Below the pieces are notes generated by a model, which was given only the letters and a program-made list of their open reading frames with translations, searched no databases and was not told where the DNA came from. A DNA stretch of 58,349 nucleotides from Athalassotoga sp049965695 (GTDB taxonomy: Bacteria > Thermotogota > Thermotogae > Mesoaciditogales > Mesoaciditogaceae). The stretch covers positions 1 to 58,349 of the forward strand of contig NZ_JBMFWB010000014.1 in the NCBI RefSeq assembly GCF_049965695.1. The letters run 5' to 3'. Positions 23,601 to 32,849 of the stretch are shown here, one piece after another. The first letter of the stretch is position 1, and each line of letters begins with the position of its first letter. The position numbers and the translations under genes were made by a program.

Positions 23601-24694
23601 AAAAGTATTTATCTATCGTCTTTGCAATTGCAGTTATGAGCGTTTTTGTTTTCGGATCGCCTATAATAGGTGGATTCTCTATCGATACGCCATTTTTGCC
23701 CGTTTCGACGCAACCGTATTCTCTTTATTATTATCCGGGAATAAGGTACGATTTGGGTTACGGCATGGGTGGTTTAGATGCCGGCTTCGGATTTACGATA
23801 AACATTCCGTGGATGAATTTTTCTCAACTTCCAATCTCGAAAAATGATTTGCCAATCGCGCTGGGGATAGCCAAGGCTGAAAGTGCATTTCAGAATTACT
23901 CTCTTTCTTATGCCAACGCTCAGGGTTTGATGCAATTTCTTCCGACAACGGCGCCTGCGTTTGGTGTCCAAAATCCTTACGATCCTTTTCAAAGCGTTGT
24001 CGGATCTCTCAATTACATAAAATTGTACCAAAAACAATTTAACTCTTTGCAACTTGCCGTTGCCGCTTACAACGCAGGACCTGGTGCCGTTGTGCAGTAT
24101 GGCGGTGTTCCTCCGTATCCGGAAACTCAGGCTTATGTTTCAAGCGTCATGAAATACATATCTCAATATTCGTCTCAACTTGTCTATCCCGAAATAAATG
24201 CAAGGCTTGGTATATTCGGACAGTACGATCGTGCATCATCGGGCGGACTCGGAGATCTCACCTTAGGAGTCGCTTATCCACTTCCGCCAGGTCAAATGGA
24301 TATATGTCCTGAGGTGACAATCAACTCAACTTCTGCGAACATTTCATGGATATGGAGAACGAATCTCATGAACAACGTTTATCTTGCTCTCAATCACTCG
24401 CAAACACTTTTCACCTTCAATTCAACTTCAACATCCGCTCCGATTGAAGACGAGATTGAAATTTCCGGTGTCTTCGGTCCTATAACGGCTATTGTAGGTT
24501 ACTATTCTACGGGTGTAGCCGCTTCTGGTATTTTGAATCTCTGGGATCAAAGGGTTTTTGGCTCAATCTCACAGTCTGGGCAGATAAATTATGGAATTTC
24601 TTTACACTTTTACAAAATTTATCTCAATTTATGGGGAGAAAATCTTCCTTCATCATCTCCGTCTTACAACCTTTCTTTGACCGGAAGATGGTAA
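23597..24694 (+). CDS. Exported lytic transglycosylase (SLT domain) with beta-rich C-terminus
   Basis: A 365-residue envelope protein. A signal peptide occupies residues 1-20 (LSIVFAIAVMSVFVFG). The SLT domain (about 80-185) has catalytic Glu95 in IAKAESAF, then GLMQFLPTTA and LAVAAYNAGPGAV, so it should cleave peptidoglycan to 1,6-anhydro products. The C-terminal half (about 195-365) has alternating hydrophobic residues, many Ser/Thr/Asn and a terminal Trp (LSLTGRW), like strands of an outer-membrane beta-barrel or sandwich. That would tie wall cleavage to the outer sheath or membrane. Ribosome site TTTGGAGGTG is strong. It overlaps comB by 4 bases and is 3 bases from the HD gene. Confidence 0.85.
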   Translation: MKKYLSIVFAIAVMSVFVFGSPIIGGFSIDTPFLPVSTQPYSLYYYPGIRYDLGYGMGGLDAGFGFTINIPWMNFSQLPISKNDLPIALGIAKAESAFQNYSLSYANAQGLMQFLPTTAPAFGVQNPYDPFQSVVGSLNYIKLYQKQFNSLQLAVAAYNAGPGAVVQYGGVPPYPETQAYVSSVMKYISQYSSQLVYPEINARLGIFGQYDRASSGGLGDLTLGVAYPLPPGQMDICPEVTINSTSANISWIWRTNLMNNVYLALNHSQTLFTFNSTSTSAPIEDEIEISGVFGPITAIVGYYSTGVAASGILNLWDQRVFGSISQSGQINYGISLHFYKIYLNLWGENLPSSSPSYNLSLTGRW

Positions 24695-24697
24695 AGT

Positions 24698-26143
24698 ATG
24701 TATTACAAGGTTTCGAGAGATCCGCTTTATTCTGAGATATTCATGTATCCTTTAGAGATTTTGGCCACAGATACCGCAGTCGTTCAAAGGCTGCGGTATC
24801 TCTCTCAACTTGTGGGATCTCAGATGAGTTACCCATCCGCTACCCATACAAGGTTCTCTCATTCTTTAGGCGTCATGCATGTTGCGGGGCTTTATTCTTC
24901 CCATTTGTTTGGATCGGAAAGCCCGATATTCAGATTGTCAAGACTTGCCGGATTGCTCCATGATGTGGGGCATGGACCGTTCAGCCATCAGTTTGACGAT
25001 GTCGTTTACTCGCATTTTGGATACGAAGAAGGTCACGATCAGTTCAGAGAAAGGTTGCTCGTTGAAAAACTTCCGCAGTTGATGAAAGAAAAATTCGACA
25101 GTTCGGAAGAATCTTTCAAAAAAAGTGTTTTGGAAGATGTCGAAAAAACACTCGGTAAAGTACCTGAAAACTTTTGTCTGACGGTTATGGAAGCAGTCAA
25201 CGGGATTTTTGAAGGCGAAAAAAAGGGAGATCCTCTTTTCAACATAATTCAAGGGCCTCTGGGGGCAGACAGAATGGATTTTGTGTTGAGAGACTCCTAT
25301 TTCAGCGGTGTTAGATATTACGGAACGGTCCCGATGGACAGGATAATAAGAAATTCGGCTATATTGAAAATTAATGGAAGCGATGTACTTTCTTACAACA
25401 TAAAAACAGTTGATGACATGTACACCGTGCTTTTCGGAAGATTCATGATGTACAAAAATGTTTATTTTCATAAAACTTCACGGGCTGCGGATATGATGGT
25501 TCAGGATTTTCTTAACCACTCGATAGCGCCTTTAAAACTTGGCCATTATCTCGAAGACCTTGATGAATTTTTGAAATTAACGGATGATTTTGTCATCCAT
25601 CAAATTGAATTCATGCACGATTTAAAAATTTACGACGACGAAATGCGCGATGACGTTGAAAAGGCTTACATGACTATTCAAAGGCTTAAAGTCAGAGATC
25701 TCTGGAAGTTAATCGTTGAGATACCGTACACAACGACGGGCATAGATCCTGGTAGCGTTTCAAGGTCTCTTGGAGATGAGATACTTAAAAAAATGAAAAA
25801 AAATTTGGAGACGTTGATCGAAAGATCAAAGATAGAAGATACCGATATGGATGCCGCGAAAAAATTGTTTGATGATTTCGATGATACTTTTGTGATCGAT
25901 ACTCCGTACAAACTCACCTTGTTTTACCCGGATGAATTTCTTTCAACAAAAGTTTACATTCACAGCGATGCCAATGATTTGATGACCTTTGAGGAATTCG
26001 AAAAAAAATACCCGACCTACAAACTCATGTCAGGCAACATGCTTCAACTCGTCAGGATATACTCTAAAAAAGATGTAAGAACTTTTCTGAAAAAATACAA
26101 CCTTATACCAGCAGATGGACTTGAATTAACGACAAGATGGTGA
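24698..26143 (+). CDS. HD-domain phosphohydrolase (COG1078, dGTPase-like)
   Basis: A 481-residue protein of the SAMHD1/dGTPase-like HD family. The metal-binding signature is present: HTRFSHSLGV (H50, H55) and LLHDVGHGPFSHQ (H88-D89, H92), with a later conserved GPLGADRMDFVLRDSYFSG segment typical of COG1078. Members hydrolyse dNTPs or related phosphoesters; the substrate here is not known. It is the last gene of the 17350-26143 operon. Its TGA stop is immediately adjacent (0 bases) to the stop of the convergent tonB-like gene, leaving no room for a separate terminator. Confidence 0.88.
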   Translation: MYYKVSRDPLYSEIFMYPLEILATDTAVVQRLRYLSQLVGSQMSYPSATHTRFSHSLGVMHVAGLYSSHLFGSESPIFRLSRLAGLLHDVGHGPFSHQFDDVVYSHFGYEEGHDQFRERLLVEKLPQLMKEKFDSSEESFKKSVLEDVEKTLGKVPENFCLTVMEAVNGIFEGEKKGDPLFNIIQGPLGADRMDFVLRDSYFSGVRYYGTVPMDRIIRNSAILKINGSDVLSYNIKTVDDMYTVLFGRFMMYKNVYFHKTSRAADMMVQDFLNHSIAPLKLGHYLEDLDEFLKLTDDFVIHQIEFMHDLKIYDDEMRDDVEKAYMTIQRLKVRDLWKLIVEIPYTTTGIDPGSVSRSLGDEILKKMKKNLETLIERSKIEDTDMDAAKKLFDDFDDTFVIDTPYKLTLFYPDEFLSTKVYIHSDANDLMTFEEFEKKYPTYKLMSGNMLQLVRIYSKKDVRTFLKKYNLIPADGLELTTRW

Positions 26144-26842
26144 TCACTTAACGATACCGGTTGAAGTGCCAGAAGGCGTGAATGTTGCATCTATCTCTAT
26201 GCCTTCAAGTGCAAGACTTCTCGGGAAAGTGACGAATTTTTCTATATTTCTGACGTATATATCCGTTAACACCACGCTTGGAGAATTGATTATTTTCAAT
26301 ACCTTAACATTTCCATCGGTTTGAACTTCAACGATACCTTTAACGGTGCCTGCAAGGGTGTACGCTATTTCCGTTGGTAACTTCTGAAGTGCTTCTATGT
26401 AATCCTTTCGCATCTGGGCAACAAGCGATTGGAAGTTCGGCACATTTTGAAGACTGAGGAAGTTGTAATTCACAACCGTCGAAGGTGGCGTGATAACTTT
26501 TGGAATTTGAGGTGCAACGATCGGTGGCACGTAAGTTTGAGTCGGAGAAGGTTTTGGTGTTGTGGTTTGTGGAATAACGGGCTGCGGTTTTGCAGGTTGC
26601 TGTGGTTGAATTTGATTTATGGCCGCTACCATCGTTGAAGGTGGTGTGGGTACGATTTTAACGGTGTAAGGCGTAAGAGCGAGAGACGGCTTACCGATAA
26701 AGGAAAATTGGACGGTGGTTCTTTGCGGAAAATAAGAAACAGGCTCTCCTTTGGAAATAGGCGGCAGAATGAAAGATACAGCGATCAAAACGATTAATAT
26801 AGATATCGCCGCTAAAATGGCCGCTACCGTTGTGTATTTCAC
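26144..26842 (-). CDS. TonB-like energy transducer
   Basis: A 232-residue protein with TonB architecture. One N-terminal membrane helix (about 6-30, AAILAAISILIVLIAVSFIL) is followed by a Pro/Gln/Thr-rich periplasmic spacer (about 75-125) and a C-terminal TonB-type domain (GTVKGIVEVQTDGNVKVLKI to the fP..L..EGIEIDATF end). It links the inner-membrane proton channel ExbB-ExbD to outer-membrane receptors. GTG 26842 is the start, behind AAAGGGTGA. The gene is last in an operon after exbB and exbD, 13 bases from exbD. No TonB-dependent receptor was found in the window, so the outer-membrane partner is elsewhere. Confidence 0.82.
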   Translation of the reverse strand: MKYTTVAAILAAISILIVLIAVSFILPPISKGEPVSYFPQRTTVQFSFIGKPSLALTPYTVKIVPTPPSTMVAAINQIQPQQPAKPQPVIPQTTTPKPSPTQTYVPPIVAPQIPKVITPPSTVVNYNFLSLQNVPNFQSLVAQMRKDYIEALQKLPTEIAYTLAGTVKGIVEVQTDGNVKVLKIINSPSVVLTDIYVRNIEKFVTFPRSLALEGIEIDATFTPSGTSTGIVK

Positions 26843-26855
26843 AAAATCACCCTTT

Positions 26856-27287
26856 TCACCGTGCCTGACCGACGATAAGATCTATTGTGTTTATTCCATT
26901 TTGCCTAAGCAAATCCATTATTTGCACTATCGTGCCGTAAGGAACAGATTTATCTGCCGCAATTTTAACGGAAGTCGGAGTACCATACTGACTTATGTAA
27001 GATGTAAGTAACGACGAAATATCCGAAATTTTCACCTGAGTTGTCCCAACATAAATTTCATCGGAAGAATTTATGGTAACCAGAAGTCCTTTACTTTCTT
27101 CCGTTGCCGGAATAGTCGTTATCGCACTTGGCAAACTTATCCCTATTTGGCCGAGAGAAGATGCCGGAACAACGGAAGCGGCAGCATTTGCAAGTGCCAA
27201 AAACATTATAAGTATGAAAGTTATACTCAAAAGAGATACGAGTTCAATTCCGATCCAAAAAAATAGATCCGTATCTCTTTTTTTCAT
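26856..27287 (-). CDS. exbD: ExbD/TolR family protein with atypical membrane helix
   Basis: A 143-residue protein with one N-terminal helix and a periplasmic domain that ends in the ExbD/TolR pattern (VKIAADKSVPYGTIVQIMDLLRQNGI). ExbD works with ExbB to use the proton gradient for TonB action. The helix normally carries an essential Asp (D25 in E. coli ExbD, in a PxIDVxxxLLIFFM context). Here the aligned stretch reads ELVSLLSITFILIMFL with Ser/Leu where Asp should be; the only acidic residue near the helix is Glu15. This may move or abolish the proton site. The gene abuts exbB with no gap. Confidence 0.82.
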   Translation of the reverse strand: MKKRDTDLFFWIGIELVSLLSITFILIMFLALANAAASVVPASSLGQIGISLPSAITTIPATEESKGLLVTINSSDEIYVGTTQVKISDISSLLTSYISQYGTPTSVKIAADKSVPYGTIVQIMDLLRQNGINTIDLIVGQAR

Positions 27288-27932
27288 TTACTGTACCTCC
27301 TCAAGAGGTAAAGATTTCAGTTTCATGACGACCGAACGTACTTCTTCGTTGGTCGATTCAAGAATTCTGTCTTCAAGTTCTCTCAAAATTGCCATGAGTA
27401 TGAGCAAAGGTATGGCGACAGCGAGCCCACCGACGGTGGTATAAAGTGCGAGTGAAATCCCGCTTGAAAAGATTGTGGCATACGATTGAATATTTTGAAC
27501 ATTCACGTTGGCTCCTATTTTCCCGAAAATCTGCATCATGCCTATCACAGTTCCAAGGAAGCCAAGTAAAGGAGCCAAAACCGCCACGATGTTTATGTAC
27601 CTGTAATTCCTTTCAAGTCTTAAAGACTCCTCTTCAACGACGTCATTTATGCCGTTATCAAAAAGGTCGATTTTTTGCTGGTCGTAGTATTCAAATGCTC
27701 TCAACATGACTGAAGAAAAAAGAGTTGAAGATGATCTACAATGTTGTTTTGCCGCAGTGATGTTCTTCTGGGCTATGGAATTTCTCACCTTTATAACCGT
27801 GGCCATCATTTCATTTCTTTCTCTCAAAAGGACAAATAGTCTTTCGAAGAAAAAGAAAAGACCTATTAAACCTAAAATAATTATTATTACAAGGATAGGA
27901 CCTCCACCGTGAACAAAGTCTCCCAATGCCAT
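27288..27932 (-). CDS. exbB: ExbB/TolQ/MotA proton channel family protein
   Basis: A 214-residue inner-membrane protein with three helices: about 12-35 (ILVIIIILGLIGLFFFFERL), about 115-140 (NIVAVLAPLLGFLGTVIGMMQIF) and about 155-185 (SSGISLALYTTVGGLAVAIPLLI). The LAPLLGFLGTVIGM and ISLALYTTVGGLAVAIP motifs are family signatures and contain the conserved Thr residues lining the proton path. It forms the pentameric channel of the TonB system with ExbD. It lies 5 bases downstream of nagA and directly before exbD. Confidence 0.9.
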   Translation of the reverse strand: MALGDFVHGGGPILVIIIILGLIGLFFFFERLFVLLRERNEMMATVIKVRNSIAQKNITAAKQHCRSSSTLFSSVMLRAFEYYDQQKIDLFDNGINDVVEEESLRLERNYRYINIVAVLAPLLGFLGTVIGMMQIFGKIGANVNVQNIQSYATIFSSGISLALYTTVGGLAVAIPLLILMAILRELEDRILESTNEEVRSVVMKLKSLPLEEVQ

Positions 27933-27937
27933 CCTTC

Positions 27938-29056
27938 TTATCCTCCTTCTTTTGAAAAAACGATTTTGCCCTTCTTAAAGACCTTCAAAACAGAAAAATT
28001 ATCATCCATGATCACAAAATCGGCATCATATCCCGGCATTATCCTGCCTATCGGATCTTTAGACTTAACGATAGTCGATGGTTTAAAAGAGGAAACGACT
28101 GCTATTTCGTTTAAATTCAAGCCGAGATCGTGAAGCCTTTTAAGTCCTTCATTGTATTTTAACACACTACCGGCCAAAGTTCCATCTTCAAGTCTTGCAG
28201 AGTTATCTTTGACTTTAACCTTTAACCCTCCAAGATCGTATTCTCCATCTTTTAACCCGGCAGCCCTCATGGCATCCGTTATGGCTACTATACGATCATG
28301 AGGATGAAACTTCAAAATCAAAGAGATCATTTCTTCATCAAGATGTATTCCGTCCGATATCAGTTCAAGATCCACATCGTCTAATTTCAACCCTGCCCCT
28401 ACAAGACCGATTTTTCTGTGATGTAGAGGAGTCATGGCATTGCAGAAGTGCGTCATATGTTTCACACCCAATTTGTAAAAATGCATAAACTGTTCAAAGG
28501 TTGCGTCGGAATGGCCGACCGAAATTGTTATACCTTTCGATTGAAGGTATCCTATCGCTTCATCATCAGATTCTTCCACGGCAATGGTCATGATTTTGAC
28601 GAAATCTTCGTTGCCTTGTATGATTTCTTTTAAATTTGAAAGGGTACCTTTTAATATGAAATCAGGGTTTTGCGCGCCAACGTGCTTTTTAGATATCACA
28701 GGCCCTTCAAGATGAACACCCTTTAAAGGAGTTATTGGATTTTCTTTTATCCTCTTTCGTACGGCATCGATCGCATTTCTGATATTTCCAACCGGCGCCG
28801 TAAGCGTTGTCGCAAGTACAGAAGTAACGCCTGTGGAAAAAAAGTGCTTTTCGACTTTGTCGAAATCTATCTTTTCATCCATAAAATCGTATCCTGATCC
28901 ACCGTGCACATGGGTGTCGACAAAGCCTGGCATCAAAATAGAGGAAGAACCAGATTTTTTAGAATATCCGTAACCGGTTATGCTTTCTTCAAACTCGATC
29001 CAGCCATTTTCTACGGAAAAAAACGGATCGACGATTTTGACGTTCTCTATCCTCAA
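27938..29056 (-). CDS. nagA: N-acetylglucosamine-6-phosphate deacetylase
   Basis: NagA removes acetate from GlcNAc-6-P in amino-sugar recycling or chitin and peptidoglycan breakdown. The 372-residue amidohydrolase has GFVDTHVHGG, the HLEGP metal/glutamate motif, GHSDAT, THFCNAM, the ISDGIHLD segment and the catalytic ITDAM. nagB and a GlcNAc transporter are not in the window. It is embedded between V-ATPase subunit D (4-base overlap) and exbB. The nearby lytic transglycosylase could supply muropeptide-derived substrate, but the two are on opposite strands. Confidence 0.93.
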   Translation of the reverse strand: MRIENVKIVDPFFSVENGWIEFEESITGYGYSKKSGSSSILMPGFVDTHVHGGSGYDFMDEKIDFDKVEKHFFSTGVTSVLATTLTAPVGNIRNAIDAVRKRIKENPITPLKGVHLEGPVISKKHVGAQNPDFILKGTLSNLKEIIQGNEDFVKIMTIAVEESDDEAIGYLQSKGITISVGHSDATFEQFMHFYKLGVKHMTHFCNAMTPLHHRKIGLVGAGLKLDDVDLELISDGIHLDEEMISLILKFHPHDRIVAITDAMRAAGLKDGEYDLGGLKVKVKDNSARLEDGTLAGSVLKYNEGLKRLHDLGLNLNEIAVVSSFKPSTIVKSKDPIGRIMPGYDADFVIMDDNFSVLKVFKKGKIVFSKEGG

Positions 29057-29667
29057 GATTCTCTCCTGCTTTTGAGCCTTTTCATCCTGAAAAAATCATC
29101 CCTTTCCGTTTCTTCAAGGTAAGATTCGATGAATTTGACCATCTCTTCGTATTGAGGTATTAAAACGTACTCAAGCGCGTTAACTCTGCGCTGTGTCCTT
29201 TTTATTTCAGTTGCCAGTCTGTAAACGCCCGTTTCAACTTCGGCCAGTTTTGCGGTTAAAACGAGCACTTCGCTGAATTTCTGTCTGGCCACGTCAAGTT
29301 TTGAATTTGTTCTGACAAATCCATAAGCAAGAGAAGATCTAACGTCCAAATTGCCTATTTCCGGCACTTCGACTCCCATAACACTCCTGAGACGAATTTC
29401 AAGGGATTCAAACTCGTCAACTCCCAAGCCTACTTCCTGAACATTTTCTATTCCAAAATACAAATTTGCCTCTATAAGTGCTTTGTAAGCCTCGGCAAAA
29501 AGTACTTCGGTTTTGGCCTGAACTTCTTTCGCTTCATCGATGAGTTTCATGAGTTCACGTATAAGGACATTTCTTTTCTTGTCAAGCAGAGTATGCCCTT
29601 CACGTGCCAGTTGCAAAGACCTTTTTGTCTCTATGAGTTTGCTTTTTGTAGGAGAAATCTGTGCCAT
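29053..29667 (-). CDS. atpD: V/A-type ATPase subunit D
   Basis: A 204-residue, largely coiled-coil protein that forms the central rotor shaft. The start (ISPTKSKLIETKRSLQLAREGHTLLDKKRNVL) and the C-terminal TQRRVNALEYVLIPQYE motif are diagnostic for V/A-ATPase D. It lies one base after subunit B and overlaps nagA by 4 bases. Confidence 0.94.
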   Translation of the reverse strand: MAQISPTKSKLIETKRSLQLAREGHTLLDKKRNVLIRELMKLIDEAKEVQAKTEVLFAEAYKALIEANLYFGIENVQEVGLGVDEFESLEIRLRSVMGVEVPEIGNLDVRSSLAYGFVRTNSKLDVARQKFSEVLVLTAKLAEVETGVYRLATEIKRTQRRVNALEYVLIPQYEEMVKFIESYLEETERDDFFRMKRLKSRRES

Positions 29668-29668
29668 C

Positions 29669-31054
29669 TTATATCTCCTTTATTTCTTTGTAATGATCGG
29701 CTATTTCCTTTTCGCTTACACGCGTTAATTCAATCTTCGGAAGATATCCAAGCAACTTCCATCCTAAATCGAGCGTTTCTTCAATAGAACGATCTTCATC
29801 TTCGTTCTGTTTTAAAAATTCATTCTCAAAAGCATCTCCAAATCTCAAATAACTTTTGTCGGAATCTGTCAGTTCTTCCTCTCCTATTATAGAGGCCAAC
29901 GCTTTGACTTCTTGAACCCTGCTGTATGAAGCGAAAAGTTGACTTGAAACGTGCGGATGATCGTCACGGGTGTATCCTTTACCTATTCCGTCTTTCATCA
30001 ATCTCGAAAGAGACTGAAGTACGCCTATCGGAGGATATATGCCTTTTCTGTTGAGATCTCTGTTCAAAACTATTTGACCTTCCGTTATGTATCCGGTTAA
30101 ATCCGGGATAGGATGCGTTATGTCATCGTTAGGCATCGAAAGTATCGGAATTTGTGTGATCGAACCGTTTCTATCTTTTATCATGCCAGCCCTTTCGTAT
30201 ATGCTGGCCAGATCGCTGTAAAGGTAGCCGGGATATCCTTTTCTCGAAGGCACCTCACCGCGGGCAGTCGCAAGTTCTCTCAAAGCCTCGCAATAATTTG
30301 TCATATCCGTCAATAGTACGAGCACATGAAGATTTTTGTCAAAAGCGAGGTACTCGGCAGCCGTAAGCGCAACACGCGGAGTTGCTATCCTTTCGATGGC
30401 CGGATCGTCGGCAAGGTTCAAAAACATTATCGTGTTTTTTATAGCGCCGGATTGTTCAAGGCTCTCTCTTATGAAATTGGCCTCATCGTGTTTTATACCC
30501 ATTGCCGCAAAAACTATTGCAAAGTTTCCCGCCTCTTCGCCTTTCAGTTTTGCCTGTTTCGTTATTTGAACGGCTATTCTGTTGTGAGGAAGACCGTTTC
30601 CCGAAAAAATAGGAAGTTTTTGTCCTCTTATAAGTGTCATAAGTGCGTCTATCGCCGATATGCCAGTCTGAATGAAATTTCTCGGATACATCCTTGAAAC
30701 TGGATTTATAGGAGACCCATTCATGTCACGGCTATCACCCGTTAAAATTTCTGGACCGTTGTCTATTGGCTGACCTATACCATTGAAAACACGCCCTAAC
30801 ATCTCATCCGAAACCTTTATCATCAAAGGTTTTCCGAGAAATTTCACCCGCGTTTTATCTATCGTTAAACCATTCGTTCCTTCAAAAACCTGTATCATCG
30901 CCATTTGATCGCTTATCTGAACAACCTGGCCGAGTCTTTTTTCGTTTCTTATCATTATCTCAACAACTTCGTTGTAACCCACGTCAGTGGGTTTTTGAAC
31001 GAAAATAAGAGGGCCGTTTATCTGTGACAAACCAACATATTCTTTTGCCGGCAT
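29669..31054 (-). CDS. atpB: V/A-type ATPase subunit B (non-catalytic)
   Basis: A 461-residue regulatory nucleotide-binding subunit that alternates with A in the V1 hexamer. YVGLSQINGPLIFV at the N-terminus, GRVFNGIGQPID, the IRGQKLPIFSGNGLPHN segment (which replaces the Walker A of the catalytic subunit) and LTDMTNYCEALRE are all typical. ATG 31052-31054 is chosen because TGGAGG lies 8 bases upstream; GTG 31060 is too near that site. It sits 2 bases after subunit A. Confidence 0.95.
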   Translation of the reverse strand: MPAKEYVGLSQINGPLIFVQKPTDVGYNEVVEIMIRNEKRLGQVVQISDQMAMIQVFEGTNGLTIDKTRVKFLGKPLMIKVSDEMLGRVFNGIGQPIDNGPEILTGDSRDMNGSPINPVSRMYPRNFIQTGISAIDALMTLIRGQKLPIFSGNGLPHNRIAVQITKQAKLKGEEAGNFAIVFAAMGIKHDEANFIRESLEQSGAIKNTIMFLNLADDPAIERIATPRVALTAAEYLAFDKNLHVLVLLTDMTNYCEALRELATARGEVPSRKGYPGYLYSDLASIYERAGMIKDRNGSITQIPILSMPNDDITHPIPDLTGYITEGQIVLNRDLNRKGIYPPIGVLQSLSRLMKDGIGKGYTRDDHPHVSSQLFASYSRVQEVKALASIIGEEELTDSDKSYLRFGDAFENEFLKQNEDEDRSIEETLDLGWKLLGYLPKIELTRVSEKEIADHYKEIKEI

Positions 31055-31056
31055 TT

Positions 31057-32844
31057 TCACGCCTCCACACTTACCTGATATTTTTTGTCAAGTTGATCGA
31101 AGAAGGTATTTATCTGCGTTTCGATGTCTTTAAATGCTTCTATCTTGTCATTTGGTATGTTTTCCTTCATTCTCATGATGGTGTTGACCATGTTCTCGTC
31201 AAAAACTTCAGAGACCGCAACACCTTTGGAAACGAGTTTGTTTGCGCGATCGTAATAATTTAATATTATCTTAAGCATCTCATCCTGTTTTTTCAACTGG
31301 CAGTTGCTGTCCACATCGCTGAATGCATCCTGCTGCAAATATCCCACTTTTATCATATTCGCAACTCTTACGATTAGTTTTTGACCGTCTGGAAGCACAT
31401 CTTCACCGACAAGTTTTATTATCTGTTGAAGATTATCATCCTCTGTGAGAATTTGCATGAATCTGTCTCTCATGTTGTAAAATTTCTCATCGACATTTTT
31501 AGATACCCACGCTTTGAGTTCGGACGCGTATTCGCTGTAACTATCAAGCCAGTTTATCGACGGATGGTGCCTCGCATTTGCAAGTTGTCTGTCAAGTTCC
31601 CAAAAACACCTTATGAACCTTTTCGTCCCCGTCGTAACAGGTTCCGAAAAATCTCCACCTGGAGGAGAAACTGCCCCTATAACGGAAACAGAACCTATTC
31701 TTTGATCATCGCCGATAACTTTTGCCCTGCCGGCCCTTTCGTAAAAGTCGCCTATTCGAGAGGCAAGGTAGGGAGGAAATCCTTCTTCTGCTGGCATTTC
31801 TTCGAGCCTTCCGGATATCTCTCTTAAGGCTTCAGCCCATCTTGAAGTCGAGTCTGCCATGAGTGCGACGTTGTATCCCATATCTCTGAAATATTCCGCC
31901 ATCGTTATTCCGGTGTAAATTGAAGCCTCACGGGCAGAAACAGGCATATTCGAAGTGTTTGCTATCAGGATAGTTCTTTCCATCAAAGGTTTGCCATTTC
32001 TCGGATCTATCAATTGCGGAAATTCTTCAAGCACTTCTGTCATTTCGTTTCCACGCTCTCCGCAACCTATGTAAATTATGACATCCGCATCGGCCCATTT
32101 CGCGAGTTGGTGCTGGACAACGGTCTTACCCGTTCCAAATCCTCCAGGAATAGCCGCCGTTCCACCTTTACTTATCGGAAAGAGGGTATCTATTACCCTT
32201 ATGCCTGTGACAAGCGGTTCTTTTGGGGCAAGTCTTTCGATGTACGGCCTTGGTATTCTGACAGGCCACCTTTGATAAAGTTTTATTTCATGATCGCCGT
32301 CATCGCTTTTGACGGTCATCAAAGACGTGTCTATCGTGTACTTTCCGGAACTTTTAACGTTTTGTGCAATTCCGGAAATATTTGGCGGAATCATTATCTT
32401 ATGGATGACCGAAGACGTTTCTTTGACGGTCGCTATTATCTGTCCGCCAACAACCTCGTCGCCATCTTTGACCTTTGACATCTGCACATCCCAGGCTTTT
32501 TTCATGTCAAGCGCGTTGGCAATTATGCCTCTTTCAAGAAAATCACCGGATTGCGCTTTCAAAACATCAAGAGGCCTTTGAATTCCGTCAAAAACAGATC
32601 CTATAAGACCCGGTCCTAAAGTGACGGAAAGCAAATCTCCTGTACCGCTGACGGGTTCCCCGGGTTTTAGACCTGTTGTTTCTTCATAAACCTGAATTGT
32701 GGCGTCATCTCCTTCAAGGCTTATGATTTCTCCGGTCAATTTGACGTTCCCGACGAGCACCATTTCATGCATCATGAATCCTGTCATCTTTTTAGCCTTC
32801 ACAACAGGTCCATTTATAAAATACATTTCTCCCGTTTTGTCCAT
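31057..32844 (-). CDS. atpA: V/A-type ATPase subunit A (catalytic)
   Basis: A 595-residue catalytic subunit. It shows the Walker A motif PGGFGTGKTV, the large non-homologous insert of V/A-type A subunits before it (GDEVVGGQIIATVKETSSVIHKI region), YIGCGERGNEMTEVL, and MADSTSRWAEALREISGRL. This distinguishes it from F-type beta subunits. ATG 32842-32844 is chosen with AGGTGA upstream. Subunit E precedes it by 5 bases. Confidence 0.96.
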   Translation of the reverse strand: MDKTGEMYFINGPVVKAKKMTGFMMHEMVLVGNVKLTGEIISLEGDDATIQVYEETTGLKPGEPVSGTGDLLSVTLGPGLIGSVFDGIQRPLDVLKAQSGDFLERGIIANALDMKKAWDVQMSKVKDGDEVVGGQIIATVKETSSVIHKIMIPPNISGIAQNVKSSGKYTIDTSLMTVKSDDGDHEIKLYQRWPVRIPRPYIERLAPKEPLVTGIRVIDTLFPISKGGTAAIPGGFGTGKTVVQHQLAKWADADVIIYIGCGERGNEMTEVLEEFPQLIDPRNGKPLMERTILIANTSNMPVSAREASIYTGITMAEYFRDMGYNVALMADSTSRWAEALREISGRLEEMPAEEGFPPYLASRIGDFYERAGRAKVIGDDQRIGSVSVIGAVSPPGGDFSEPVTTGTKRFIRCFWELDRQLANARHHPSINWLDSYSEYASELKAWVSKNVDEKFYNMRDRFMQILTEDDNLQQIIKLVGEDVLPDGQKLIVRVANMIKVGYLQQDAFSDVDSNCQLKKQDEMLKIILNYYDRANKLVSKGVAVSEVFDENMVNTIMRMKENIPNDKIEAFKDIETQINTFFDQLDKKYQVSVEA

Positions 32845-32849
32845 TAAAA

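Noticed and set aside
24938..25471. 177-residue ORF antisense to the HD hydrolase
   Set aside because: Same reason: mirror of a conserved coding region, skewed Phe/Arg/His composition.
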